Shown here: positions 27,845 to 36,036 of the stretch, piece by piece
Position numbering within the stretch: position 1 is the first letter of the stretch
Layout: each line of letters begins with the position of its first letter
Assembly: GCA_963743325.1 (NCBI GenBank)
Contig: CAVUOZ010000004.1
Span: 310,001-374,000, forward strand
Source: DATFVA01 sp963743325
GTDB lineage: Bacteria > Bacteroidota > Ignavibacteria > Ignavibacteriales > Ignavibacteriaceae
Length of the DNA: 64,000 bases
Direction: 5' to 3'
Position numbers and translations under genes: made by a program
Notes under the pieces: model-generated
Seen by the model: the letters and a program-made list of their open reading frames with translations, nothing else
Told to the model about the DNA's origin: nothing
Database searches by the model: none

Positions 27845-28912
27845 ATGAGCAATACCAGGTTAAGAGGCAGAGGCGCACAATTTAATCCCGGGAACAGGTT
27901 TGAAAAATTCTCACTTGAAGATTTTAAGCCAGATGAGCTTGATTATTTTGCGGAAGAGGAAGTTGAGAGAAAGATCCCAACTCAGTTTTACCAGGATGAC
28001 TCTAAAACTGTAATAGCAAAAAATGACAGCTATGATGTCGGATTCGAATATTCTTTTAATCCCTACCGCGGTTGTGAACATGGATGTATATATTGTTATG
28101 CCCGTCCTTCACATGAGTTCCTCGGCTTTTCATCGGGTAGTGACTTTGAATCAAAGATCATGATTAAAAAGGATGCTCCTGGACTTCTGGAATCTGAGTT
28201 CAATAAAAAAAATTATAAGCCTGATTTCATTATGTTCAGCGGTAATACTGATTGTTATCAACCGGTTGAACAACAGTTGAAGATTACCAGGGAAACACTA
28301 AAGGTTTGTCTGAAGTACAGGAATCCCGTTTCAATTATTACAAAGAACGCTTTAATCCAAAGAGATATGGATATCCTGCAGGAAATGGCCGCACTGAATA
28401 TTGTTTCCGTTTGCCTGTCTGTAACAACTCTGGATAAAGATCTTGCCCGTAGGATGGAACCCAGAACATCTTCTCCCGAGAGAAGGTTGCAGACAATTCA
28501 GAAATTTGCTGAAAATAAAATTCCAGTAGGAGTTAATATCGCTCCTGTTATTCCTGGTCTGAATGATGAAGAAATTCCTTCTATTCTTAAGCAAGCTGCA
28601 TCACGGGGAGCGGTTTTTGCGGGACATATTATGCTGAGATTGCCTTATGCAGTTAAAGATTTATTTTTGCAATGGATTAAGAAAGAATTTCCCGACCGGG
28701 AGAGTAAGATAATAAATAAAATCAGGGAGATGAGGGACGGGAAACTTAATGAGTATGAATTCGGTACAAGATTCTCGGGAAAAGGAGAACTTGTTGAAAC
28801 AATACATTCTTTATTTGAATTGACTTGTAAAAAATACGGTCTGAATAAAGACAGAATAAATTTACGAACAGATTTATTCGGAAAACCCAATGACCAGATT
28901 GAAATGTTTTAA
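27845..28912 (+). CDS. Radical SAM protein, PA0069/SplB-like family
   Basis: Contains the 4Fe-4S cluster motif of radical SAM enzymes, CxxxCxxC in YRGCEHGCIYCYARP (Cys77, Cys81, Cys84). The surrounding text FNPYRGCEHGCIYCYARPSH and the later ARRMEPRTSSPERR stretch mark the PA0069/Rv2578c family, whose substrate is not established. Length 355 is normal. It stands alone, with a -7 element placed so close to the ATG that translation is probably leaderless. Confidence 0.9.
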   Translation: MSNTRLRGRGAQFNPGNRFEKFSLEDFKPDELDYFAEEEVERKIPTQFYQDDSKTVIAKNDSYDVGFEYSFNPYRGCEHGCIYCYARPSHEFLGFSSGSDFESKIMIKKDAPGLLESEFNKKNYKPDFIMFSGNTDCYQPVEQQLKITRETLKVCLKYRNPVSIITKNALIQRDMDILQEMAALNIVSVCLSVTTLDKDLARRMEPRTSSPERRLQTIQKFAENKIPVGVNIAPVIPGLNDEEIPSILKQAASRGAVFAGHIMLRLPYAVKDLFLQWIKKEFPDRESKIINKIREMRDGKLNEYEFGTRFSGKGELVETIHSLFELTCKKYGLNKDRINLRTDLFGKPNDQIEMF

Positions 28913-28955
28913 TTCGTGAAACTCTTATCAATTAAATTCATCTTATAGACATATT

Positions 28956-29189
28956 ATGGCACAAAAGAAAAACAAACAGAAACCCAGGCAGATTGGAAAG
29001 ACAACAGTCGCTCAGAAAAAACCTTTAATTGATCCCAAATACAAAAACACGGTGTGGACTGTGGTCATCCTGGTGATTTTATTAATATTTTTTATAGTAA
29101 ATAACACCAGGAGCGTTCCCGAACATGGTCCGTATCCGCCCGGATTTAATCCGCAGAAGACACAGAAGATTTTAAACGACAATAAATAA
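28956..29189 (+). CDS. Small basic single-pass membrane protein
   Basis: A 77-residue protein: a Lys/Gln-rich cytoplasmic N-terminus (1-30), one membrane helix (about 34-52, VWTVVILVILLIFFIV), and a short Pro-rich outer tail (PEHGPYPPGFNP). No family recognised. It lies 18 bases upstream of the TlpA-like gene on the same strand, so a shared transcript and a link to the envelope redox protein are likely but unproven. Confidence 0.65.
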   Translation: MAQKKNKQKPRQIGKTTVAQKKPLIDPKYKNTVWTVVILVILLIFFIVNNTRSVPEHGPYPPGFNPQKTQKILNDNK

Positions 29190-29207
29190 TCATTAAGGAA
29201 GATTAAA

Positions 29208-29750
29208 ATGTTTAAAGTACTAGCATCAATCTTAATTTTATTTTATTCTGTAACCGTAACAGGATGTCAGAAAGAGAACCAGGCTAACCCCGGTCCATCT
29301 ACCGAAAATAATGCAGTCCTGCAGGGAGAAGATAATAAAGCTCCTGATTTTACTCTTGTTAATGTAGCAGGAAAAAATGTGAGCTTATCGGATTATAAAG
29401 GTAAGGTAGTTATAGTTGATTTCTGGGCAACATGGTGTGCTCCGTGCAGAAAAGGAATTCCCGATTTGATATCATTACAGAAAGAATACAAAGATAAAGT
29501 CGCTGTGATCGGAATTTCCCTGGATAGAGAAAATACAATAGCTGGCGTTCCTGATTTTGTAAATAAAATGGGTATAAATTATCCTGTAGTTTACTTCAAT
29601 GATCAGGTGATAAATGATTTCGGCGGAGTATCGGCAATACCGACTACTTTTATAATAGATCAGCATGGTAATATTGTAAAAAAGATTGTTGGCCTCTATC
29701 CAAAGAGTGAATACGAAGACCGGGTAAAAGAATTAATCAAGGGATCATAA
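29208..29750 (+). CDS. TlpA/ResA-like thioredoxin-fold lipoprotein
   Basis: Membrane-anchored thiol-disulphide protein of the envelope. It starts with a lipoprotein signal ending VTGC (Cys20). The thioredoxin fold carries the active site WCAPC (Cys77, Cys80) in VDFWATWCAPCRKG, and a cis-Pro segment in VSAIPTTFIID. TlpA/ResA proteins reduce apocytochrome c or other periplasmic disulphides; which substrate applies is not clear from the context. At 180 residues it matches the family. A Shine-Dalgarno, GGAAGATTAAA, precedes the ATG. Confidence 0.9.
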   Translation: MFKVLASILILFYSVTVTGCQKENQANPGPSTENNAVLQGEDNKAPDFTLVNVAGKNVSLSDYKGKVVIVDFWATWCAPCRKGIPDLISLQKEYKDKVAVIGISLDRENTIAGVPDFVNKMGINYPVVYFNDQVINDFGGVSAIPTTFIIDQHGNIVKKIVGLYPKSEYEDRVKELIKGS

Positions 29751-30008
29751 AAATTTTCAGGTCTTTGTTTCTCTCGTTAGCGGCTGTTTAAAAAATAGTT
29801 TTTATTGTCACACTGAGCAAATAATAAAGGCCTCCTATTCATCAGGGTAGTGACAACGTTAAAGGTTAACACCGCACTTTAGTCTGGTGAATATAGAAGT
29901 TATTTAGTAATCTTAACCGTTTTAACGGTTTTTAACTGTGTCACCATCAGCCTGTCGAAGTGTCGGTCAAATCTGATCTTTTTGGACTGCCGCTCATTTG
30001 CTAAGATC
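29751..30008. repeat. Degenerate inverted-repeat region (possible decayed palindromic element)
   Basis: No gene was seen. The two ends share similar arms in inverted orientation (AGCGGCTGT at 29779-29787 and ACTGCCGCT at 29986-29994), and both flanks contain variants of the common TGTCACACTGAGC / CTGTCGAAGTGT intergenic repeat. A 7-bp hairpin AACCGTT/AACGGTT followed by TTT lies at 29915-29934. The arms are imperfect. Confidence 0.4.
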
Positions 30009-30233
30009 TTATTTCCTGAAAAGATATATTATTAGACTTATCAGCAGACTCAGCAGGATAGATGTCGCGATGGGGAAGTAGAATGTAAAATTCTTTTTCT
30101 TTATATAGATATCTCCCGGCAGTTTTCCTAAGAAGGGTATTTTATCACCAAAGAAAATCAACACGCCTATCACAAGTAAAAATATACCCGCGTAGATCAT
30201 CAGCTTACCAAATTGTTGAAATTCCGGAACCAT
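30009..30233 (-). CDS. DUF2905 family small membrane protein
   Basis: A 74-residue protein with two membrane helices (about 9-28 and 52-72) separated by the conserved loop PFLGKLPGDIYIKKKNF, the diagnostic DUF2905 stretch. Function unknown. It stands alone between a repeat region and the response regulator, which is on the opposite strand. Confidence 0.88.
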   Translation of the reverse strand: MVPEFQQFGKLMIYAGIFLLVIGVLIFFGDKIPFLGKLPGDIYIKKKNFTFYFPIATSILLSLLISLIIYLFRK

Positions 30234-30366
30234 AAAGCATTATTTATTCTTAATAGGCTAAATTTATCGTTTCAACTATAAAATTCAACACACCGGATTT
30301 AATCCATATCAAAAAATTTAGTTAAATTAAATCTATCTTATTTTTTATTAGTTAGAGCATATAATA

Positions 30367-30762
30367 ATGGATGATCAAAATAAACCAAGAATTCTTATAA
30401 CTGAGGATGATTCAGAAAACCAGCGTTTCCTGAGGATGTTCCTCAGAAAAAGTTTTATTACGGATATTTGTGATTCAGAGGTCACTTTTTATGAAAACCT
30501 TAAAACAAATAAGTACGATGTTATTCTGATGGATATTTCTCTTAAAGGAAATAAGAACGGACTTGAGTTAACAAGAGAACTTAAGGCAAATCCTGATTAT
30601 AAGGATATCCCTATTGTTTGTTTAACAGCCCACGCATTTAAAAAAGATATTGAGAATGCATTAAACGCCGGGGTTAATATCTTCCTCACAAAACCGGTTG
30701 ATAATCACGTGCTTATGAAAACGTTGCTGGATGCAGCTGACAAAAATGTTAAGGATGCCTGA
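30367..30762 (+). CDS. Single-domain response regulator (CheY-like receiver)
   Basis: A 131-residue receiver domain without an output domain. The key residues are visible: acidic pocket EDD (13-15), phospho-acceptor Asp56 in VILMDIS, the LTAH Thr switch, and the invariant Lys in LTKPVD. Such stand-alone receivers act by protein-protein contact or phosphorelay. Its partner kinase is not in the window. The next gene starts inside its stop codon (TGATG), so it is co-transcribed with the DoxX gene. Confidence 0.92.
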   Translation: MDDQNKPRILITEDDSENQRFLRMFLRKSFITDICDSEVTFYENLKTNKYDVILMDISLKGNKNGLELTRELKANPDYKDIPIVCLTAHAFKKDIENALNAGVNIFLTKPVDNHVLMKTLLDAADKNVKDA

Positions 30763-31187
30763 TGAAATTAAGGATTAAAACTTTCCCCGATTTTGGTTTA
30801 CTCGTAATACGGATAGTTTTAGGACTTGGTTATATAATTGTGCACGGAGGCGCAAAATTATTTGCCGGTCCTGCTGTATGGACAAAAACAGGTTCTGCCG
30901 TAAGTTATCTTGGAATAAATTTTTCATTCACTGTCTGGGGATTTCTTGCATCCTGCTCTGAGTTTTTTGGAGGAATATTAATTCTGCTGGGATTATTCTT
31001 CCGCCCCGCAGCAGTTTTTATAATAATCACGATGTTTGTTGCCGCAAACCGCGGATTCAGTACCGGGGGAGGACTTAATTCAATAGCTTATCCGCTTGAA
31101 TTAGGCATAACAGTACTCGGCTTGTTTTTTACGGGTCCGGGGAAATACAGTCTGGATTACAGAGTGTTTGGCAGGAAAAGAGTATAA
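30762..31187 (+). CDS. DoxX family membrane protein
   Basis: A 141-residue four-helix membrane protein of the DoxX family: RIVLGLGYIIVHGGAKLFAG (about 15-35), then GGILILLGLFFRPAA and a terminal helix. DoxX proteins are linked to oxidative and thiol stress in some bacteria; the reaction is not established. It overlaps the response regulator stop by one base and ends before a strong terminator. Confidence 0.85.
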   Translation: MKLRIKTFPDFGLLVIRIVLGLGYIIVHGGAKLFAGPAVWTKTGSAVSYLGINFSFTVWGFLASCSEFFGGILILLGLFFRPAAVFIIITMFVAANRGFSTGGGLNSIAYPLELGITVLGLFFTGPGKYSLDYRVFGRKRV

Positions 31188-31216
31188 AAAAAGCGGAGAT
31201 TAACTCCGCTTGTTAA
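31186..31216. terminator. Bidirectional terminator between doxX and the PorV-family gene
   Basis: Perfect 8-bp stem AAGCGGAG / CTCCGCTT with loop ATTAA (31191-31211). It is preceded by an A-run that reads as a T-run on the minus strand, so it also terminates the converging minus-strand gene. Confidence 0.8.
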
Positions 31217-32272
31217 TTACATACCGGTTCTTAAAAACCTTGGTTCTTCAAGAGTAAGTATTATTGAAATTCTGTGAGTATCGGGGAGCCTGTCTATTTC
31301 TGCCATATTAAATCTTGCAAACGAATAGTCTATGTTAAGCTTGGGCAGCTTTATTCCGGCACCAACAGTGAACTGCTTTACATCATTATATCCTGCCCTG
31401 ATAGAAAAGAGATTATTATAGTTGAATTCAAAACCGGCGTGCATATCAAAGCTGACAGGTCCGGCATGGAAAGTTGAAGCATACTGTCTGTTTTCAAACC
31501 TGACATCGAAATCGAGAGCCGGGGTAAATCTTCCATTAAGAATATCCAACCCGTAAGCAGCACCTATTTTTGCAGTAGGAGAAATTAATTCATTCAGACC
31601 GGTATCCCATGCAACAAGAGTTGTTGTTATATCCTGGAGGTTTGCACCTACAGAAAAATTTTCAAACGGCAGATAGATGGCACCAACATCAAAGCCCACA
31701 CCGGTGGCGCCAAATTCTGCAATATCTTTTCTTATGATTTTAATGCTTGCCCCGTAGTAAAAATCTTCCGAGTGTTTTTTTGCAAAACTAAGGTAGAAAG
31801 CCCATTCCTGGTCGCTGAACTCAGTGATTTTGGAATAATTCAATCTTGCGTACTGATCATTTATAAAGCTTGGATCTGTAACAGTTACACCCGGGTTTCG
31901 TCCGTCTTCAAGCGCCTGTCTTGTATCGGGAATTCCATCTATTCCCAGTCTCATCACACTTAAGCTAAAACTCATATCTGTATCCCAGGGTATCACAACA
32001 GCACCGTAATCATAATTGACGAGGTTGCCGAACCTTTCATCGTGCATAAGTGCTATCTGGGGATAGTTTATTTGGGCAAGTCCTGCTGGATTATAATATC
32101 CTGCAGTGATATCATTAGCAACTGCAGCGAATGCCCCGCCCATTGCCAGCGGTCTTCCTCCAACCCCTATTGCCATAAATTCACCGGCATATTTTCCTAT
32201 AACGGTTTGTGCATTTATCAGAGGAAGGAAAAGTATAACAGATAGAATTACAAAAGTGAATTTTTTAGTCAT
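31217..32272 (-). CDS. PorV/PorQ-family outer-membrane protein
   Basis: The PorV branch moves T9SS cargo from the translocon to the surface attachment machinery. The protein has a signal peptide (about 1-21) and the family N-terminus AGEFMAIGVGGRPLAMGGAF followed by ANDITAGYYNPAGLAQI, with GGAF and YNPAGL as strong markers. The rest is FadL-like barrel, ending in strands such as FTVGAGIKLPKLNIDYSF. Length 351. A second family member is at 55.8 kb. Whether this one is the core PorV or a specialised relative is unclear. Confidence 0.85.
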   Translation of the reverse strand: MTKKFTFVILSVILFLPLINAQTVIGKYAGEFMAIGVGGRPLAMGGAFAAVANDITAGYYNPAGLAQINYPQIALMHDERFGNLVNYDYGAVVIPWDTDMSFSLSVMRLGIDGIPDTRQALEDGRNPGVTVTDPSFINDQYARLNYSKITEFSDQEWAFYLSFAKKHSEDFYYGASIKIIRKDIAEFGATGVGFDVGAIYLPFENFSVGANLQDITTTLVAWDTGLNELISPTAKIGAAYGLDILNGRFTPALDFDVRFENRQYASTFHAGPVSFDMHAGFEFNYNNLFSIRAGYNDVKQFTVGAGIKLPKLNIDYSFARFNMAEIDRLPDTHRISIILTLEEPRFLRTGM

Positions 32273-32701
32273 AAGACAGGTAGAAACCTTTAGTTGATGT
32301 AAAATCGTGGCAAAAGATGGATATTTTGGTTTTGAAAGTCAAGGCTAATTTAAATAGAAACCTAATAAATACCCGGTCTGAATGGGTATACCCGTTTTCA
32401 GATCCCGGTTGACCTTTAATCTTCAGAAATTATCTCAGCAGAGACCTCTTCTTAGAAATTATATAATACCAGCTCTGGCTGATACTCCTGCAATGGACTT
32501 GAATGACGCCTTACCGGCAATCAATCAGCCAATCAATCATTCATTCATTCATTCTTTCTCTCTCCCTCTCCTCGTCCCTCCATCCCTGAGTCATTTCCGA
32601 CCTTTGGACTCCTAATTTCCAATCTTCCTATGTTCCCATCTTCCCGCTTCTCTCCCTCTCTCAGTCTCTCCCTCTCACCACCCCTCTGCGCTCTGCCTTC
32701 C
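32273..32701. other. Non-coding region with a pyrimidine-rich low-complexity tract
   Basis: About 430 bases containing no recognisable gene. The right half is almost wholly pyrimidine on the plus strand. The left part probably holds the promoter of the PorV-family gene. Confidence 0.6.
32519..32700. repeat. Polypyrimidine/polypurine low-complexity tract
   Basis: Tetranucleotide runs (CAAT, ATTC repeats at 32519-32555) lead into about 140 bases of C/T-rich sequence with repeated TCTCTCCCTCTC blocks. It reaches the stop codon of the phosphoglycerate mutase gene. The strand asymmetry is striking compared with the rest of the window. Confidence 0.7.
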
Positions 32702-33448
32702 TCACTTCGCTTTCCCCTGGTTCGCCACAGCATTTGCCTTCTTCTGAATCTCTTCAAGATTTCCAAGGTAATAATGTTTAAGCGGCCTTAATTCATCGTC
32801 GAGTTCATACACCAGAGGAATCCCTGTAGGAATATTTAAACTAATTATTTCATCATCAGATACATTATCAAGATATTTAACAAGTGCACGGAGACTGTTT
32901 CCGTGGGCCGCAATTAAAATTTTCTTTCCGGATTTGATCGAAGGAGCAATCGTATCTTTCCAGTACGGAAGGAATCTTTCAACTGTATCCTTTAAACATT
33001 CCGTAAGGGGGAGATCCTTCTTACTTAAATTTTTATACCGCGGGTCATTTCCCGGGTAACGTTCATCATCTTTATTCAGTGCAGGGGGACGTATATCGTA
33101 ACTTCTTCTCCAGGTATGTACCTGTTCCTCGCCGTATTTCTTTGCCGTTTCCGCTTTATTTAATCCCTGCAAGGCACCGTAATGTCTTTCGTTTAATCTC
33201 CAGGATCTTTCTACTGGTATCCACATAAGATCCAGCTTATCAAGCGTAATCCATAAAGTTCTTATGGCCCTTTTTAATACCGAGGTATAAGCCATATCAA
33301 ATTTATACCCTTCCTCTTTCAGCAGCTCACCGGCTTTTTCAGCTTCAGACAATCCCTGTTCGGATAAGTCAACGTCCGTCCAGCCCGTAAAGCGGTTCTC
33401 TTTATTCCAGGTGCTCTCTCCGTGACGTAATAAAACTAATTTAATCAT
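32702..33448 (-). CDS. gpmA: 2,3-bisphosphoglycerate-dependent phosphoglycerate mutase
   Basis: Interconverts 3- and 2-phosphoglycerate in glycolysis and gluconeogenesis. The catalytic LLRHGESTWN motif is at residues 6-15 (phospho-His9), with TGWTDVDLSEQG and the second catalytic region containing AAHGNSLRALVKYL. I place the start at the ATG at 33448, not at the upstream ATG at 33460, because GGGAG lies 6 bases before it and the resulting 248 residues match the family. The 3' end runs into a polypurine tract. Confidence 0.95.
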   Translation of the reverse strand: MIKLVLLRHGESTWNKENRFTGWTDVDLSEQGLSEAEKAGELLKEEGYKFDMAYTSVLKRAIRTLWITLDKLDLMWIPVERSWRLNERHYGALQGLNKAETAKKYGEEQVHTWRRSYDIRPPALNKDDERYPGNDPRYKNLSKKDLPLTECLKDTVERFLPYWKDTIAPSIKSGKKILIAAHGNSLRALVKYLDNVSDDEIISLNIPTGIPLVYELDDELRPLKHYYLGNLEEIQKKANAVANQGKAK

Positions 33449-33527
33449 TACTGCTCCCATTCTTTCAAATTGATTTAAATTGTATCACTAAAATAATAAA
33501 TGAAGAAGAGTTAATTTATACTTCATA

Positions 33528-34874
33528 TCATAAAACGCTTTCTTCAACCTTTTTTTTACCGCCTGTAAATTTCAACAAGGTATAGCCTGTTATACCTGAT
33601 ATTAGTGATGCTGCAAGAATTCCTACTTTAGCTGTATTGGAAAGCTCTTCTGAATTAAATGCGAGATTAGTTATGAATAAAGACATGGTAAAACCAATCC
33701 CTGCAAGAATTCCCGCACCGTATATCTGCGTCCAGTTAACTTTTGATGGTAAACTTGCTATATTTAATTTTACAGCAAGCCAGGAGAAGACGAATATTCC
33801 AATCTGTTTGCCTATAAATAAACCGCCGATTATTCCCAGGCTTATTTCATTTATTAAAGAACTAAAGAAATCCTTCTGAAGTAGCACACCTGCATTTGCC
33901 AGCGCGAAAACCGGCATAATAAAGAATGAAACAAGTGGATTAAGTGAGTGTTCAAACCTTTGAAGCGGAGTCAGGATTTTCCGGCAGGTACTTTCAAGCG
34001 TTTGAACAATATTCTGTCTTTCTTCATTGGCAAGAACATTAGGACCTTCCGCCCCCGTTTTATCAAAATCTTTTAGCAGCTCTTTTCCCTTTACAAGGAA
34101 ATCTCTGGTATTATATCTTGAAGTAGCTGGGATAATAAATGCAAGAAGTACTCCCGCTACTGTTGCATGTATACCGGATTTTAAGAAGGCAAGCCAGAGA
34201 GCGAACCCAAGTATAGTGTAGACCAGGAGATTTCTTACTCCAAGCCGGTTAACTATAAAAAGAAGCATAAATATTCCGGCCGCAATTATTAAAGTAGTGA
34301 AAGATAATCCTGATGTATAAAAGAAAGCGATTACCAGCACTGCACCTATATCATCGGCAATTGCAAGAGCAGTTATGAATATTTTTAAATTTACAGGCAC
34401 ATTTGAGCCAAGTAATGCCATTAGTCCTATAACAAATGCAATATCCGTAGCCATCGGGATTCCCCACCCGGCTTCACCCTTTCCATTCATATTGATCATG
34501 ATATAAATCAATGCAGGGAAAATCATACCTCCAAAGGCTGCAGCTACAGGAAGAATTGCCTGTCTTGCAGAGGAAAGTTCACCGACAAGAAATTCACGCT
34601 TTATTTCAAGTCCTACGACAAAAAAGAATACAGCCATCAATCCGTCATTTATCCAGTGATGAAGACTGTAGTGCAATTCATATTTATCCAGACCTATTGA
34701 TATCTGAGTGTGCCAAAAACTGAAATACGATTCGGATATTCCTGAGTTAGCCCAGATAAGAGCGGCAACAGTACAGATTATAAGTAAAATCCCGCTTGAG
34801 GCCTCGGCTTTGGTGAACTCTCTGAAAGGACGTATTAATATTTCGATCGGCGGTACAGGATTAGTTGTTTTCAT
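33528..34874 (-). CDS. nhaA: Na+/H+ antiporter NhaA
   Basis: Exchanges Na+ for H+ to control cytoplasmic pH and salt. Twelve-helix layout is consistent with the 448 residues. The ion-binding pair Asp174-Asp175 is present in ALAIADDIGAVLVIA, with VVGLEIKREFL and GWGIPMATDIAFVIG as further NhaA markers. The length is longer than E. coli NhaA because of an extra cytoplasmic segment around residues 265-300 (GAEGPNVLANEERQNIVQTL), seen in many Bacteroidota homologues. Confidence 0.95.
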   Translation of the reverse strand: MKTTNPVPPIEILIRPFREFTKAEASSGILLIICTVAALIWANSGISESYFSFWHTQISIGLDKYELHYSLHHWINDGLMAVFFFVVGLEIKREFLVGELSSARQAILPVAAAFGGMIFPALIYIMINMNGKGEAGWGIPMATDIAFVIGLMALLGSNVPVNLKIFITALAIADDIGAVLVIAFFYTSGLSFTTLIIAAGIFMLLFIVNRLGVRNLLVYTILGFALWLAFLKSGIHATVAGVLLAFIIPATSRYNTRDFLVKGKELLKDFDKTGAEGPNVLANEERQNIVQTLESTCRKILTPLQRFEHSLNPLVSFFIMPVFALANAGVLLQKDFFSSLINEISLGIIGGLFIGKQIGIFVFSWLAVKLNIASLPSKVNWTQIYGAGILAGIGFTMSLFITNLAFNSEELSNTAKVGILAASLISGITGYTLLKFTGGKKKVEESVL

Positions 34875-35045
34875 ATATCAATGGGTTTTTATGGAAAAGC
34901 TTAATTCCTTAATTAATTTAAGCAATTATATTTCTAAAATTTGAAAAACTGTTAAATAATTGCCACCCCAGGCTTGCTGCATCTGTTTCAACGAGGTTTG
35001 TATCATTTCAGAGAATATATTATTATTTAAATAATGGATTGTTTT

Positions 35046-35074
35046 TACAATAATATCATCCCCACGAGGTTATA
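35046..35074. repeat. Degenerate copy of the CGAGGT palindromic repeat
   Basis: Starts with TACAATAATAT, the same block that precedes the perfect hairpin at 35286, followed by ATCCCCACGAGGTTATA. The palindrome is imperfect here. Confidence 0.5.
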
Positions 35075-35231
35075 GTTGGAATCTGGTATTTTTTAATAAA
35101 ACAAGACGGATGTATTTCGGGAACGATCGTTGTATACGTTCAATTATTATAGATATTAGGAACATCGCAGGGTCAACGGCTCCTTGTAAAGAATTAATAA
35201 GGGAGGTCGAACACTCTAAACTGTTTTTATA

Positions 35232-35248
35232 AATCCTCTGCGAGGATT
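35232..35248. repeat. Palindromic repeat AATCCTC-TGC-GAGGATT
   Basis: Perfect 7-bp inverted repeat with loop TGC. Related in sequence to the copy at 35286-35302; the two differ by compensating changes at one stem pair, which keeps the stem intact. Confidence 0.7.
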
Positions 35249-35285
35249 GGTCCTTGTGTTGGGAATAATATTTTCTACAATAATA

Positions 35286-35302
35286 TAACCTCTGCGAGGT
35301 TA
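35286..35302. repeat. Palindromic repeat TAACCTC-TGC-GAGGTTA
   Basis: Perfect 7-bp inverted repeat with loop TGC, following a TACAATAATAT block as in the degenerate copy at 35046. Confidence 0.7.
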
Positions 35303-35355
35303 CCTTGTTAATTTTTGTCATTATATCTCTAACCGTGTAATTGCTGCATAATTCC

Positions 35356-35392
35356 GTCTTGAATGCGTCTTGAATGCGTCTTGAATGCGTCT
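35356..35392. repeat. 11-base tandem repeat (three full copies plus a partial)
   Basis: The unit GTCTTGAATGC occurs at 35356-35366, 35367-35377 and 35378-35388 without mismatch, then a truncated fourth copy. Confidence 0.85.
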
Positions 35393-35460
35393 CAGATACC
35401 TTTTGATTCCTGTTTAATATCTAGAGATTCACTCATGAAAGTTATAATAGATAAAGGCTT

Positions 35461-35898
35461 TTAGTGAGATTTCAGGCTTTCGACTCTTTCGATAAAGATT
35501 TCCGGAACCGCAGATATCTTCTTTAGCAGGTAGTTAAAGAAAACGATACCTGTCTTCGCAATTGCAGCGGTCCCTGAATACCTCCCGCTTAAAATCTGGT
35601 AATAAAAATCACAGCCTGTATTTGTAATCTCATTTACCGCAACATTAAACACTAAAACATCTCCATAATGAATCTCGGATTTGTATATTATTGCGGAATC
35701 TACCATTATAATTCCGCATCCACCGGCATCCATTTCGCTTAAGTTAATTTTATTCAGATACTGTACTCTTGCTTCGTGTATCAAAGAGAGAAGTGCATCA
35801 TTTCCAAGGTGGTTGCCGTAATTTATATCTGTGATTCTGACAGGTATTTTTGTTGAAAACTCAAATTTTTCGGGTATTTCTAATTTTATTCTGCTCAC
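35461..35898 (-). CDS. Hotdog-fold acyl-CoA thioesterase (4HBT-like)
   Basis: Predicted to hydrolyse an acyl-CoA or acyl-ACP thioester. The core motif is VRITDINYGNHLGNDALLSL followed by EARVQYL, the 4-hydroxybenzoyl-CoA thioesterase-type active-site helix (conserved Asp, Asn-His). I choose the GTG at 35898 as start: AAAGG lies 6 bases before it. The longer frame from a TTG at 35928 is unlikely because a TATATTTG -7 element (35926-35933) covers that TTG. This gives 145 residues. No neighbour suggests a pathway. Confidence 0.8.
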   Translation of the reverse strand: MSRIKLEIPEKFEFSTKIPVRITDINYGNHLGNDALLSLIHEARVQYLNKINLSEMDAGGCGIIMVDSAIIYKSEIHYGDVLVFNVAVNEITNTGCDFYYQILSGRYSGTAAIAKTGIVFFNYLLKKISAVPEIFIERVESLKSH

Positions 35899-35925
35899 TT
35901 TAAACCTTTGGACTTTCTTTTTACT

Positions 35926-35933
35926 CAAATATA
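35926..35933 (-). promoter_or_regulatory. Bacteroidota-type -7 element (TATATTTG) for the thioesterase gene
   Basis: Match to TAnnTTTG on the minus strand, about 28 bases before the chosen GTG. It overlaps the alternative TTG start and so decides the start call. Confidence 0.55.
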
Positions 35934-36036
35934 AAAAACAGAAAACCCGGGTAAAAATCTTCTTTAATAAAATAATAAACGGTGGAATTCTTATTTATAA
36001 AATGACTAAATTACAAATGAATATCAGGAGTAAAAT

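Larger units (their letters stand above)
34875..35460. repeat. Intergenic region with clustered palindromic repeats
   Basis: About 585 bases without a gene. It contains at least two perfect short hairpins (35232-35248, 35286-35302), a related degenerate copy near 35046-35074, and an 11-base tandem repeat at 35356-35392. Copies share a TACAATAATAT block followed by the ACC-x-CGAGGT palindrome. An open frame at 35070-35321 crosses these repeats and was not called. Confidence 0.6.

Noticed and set aside
32545..32766. A 73-codon minus-strand frame rich in Arg, Glu and Gly.
   Set aside because: It is the translation of the polypurine tract and overlaps the 3' end of gpmA.
35070..35321. An 83-codon minus-strand frame between nhaA and the thioesterase gene.
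   Set aside because: It runs through the palindromic repeats and has no ribosome site or domain.
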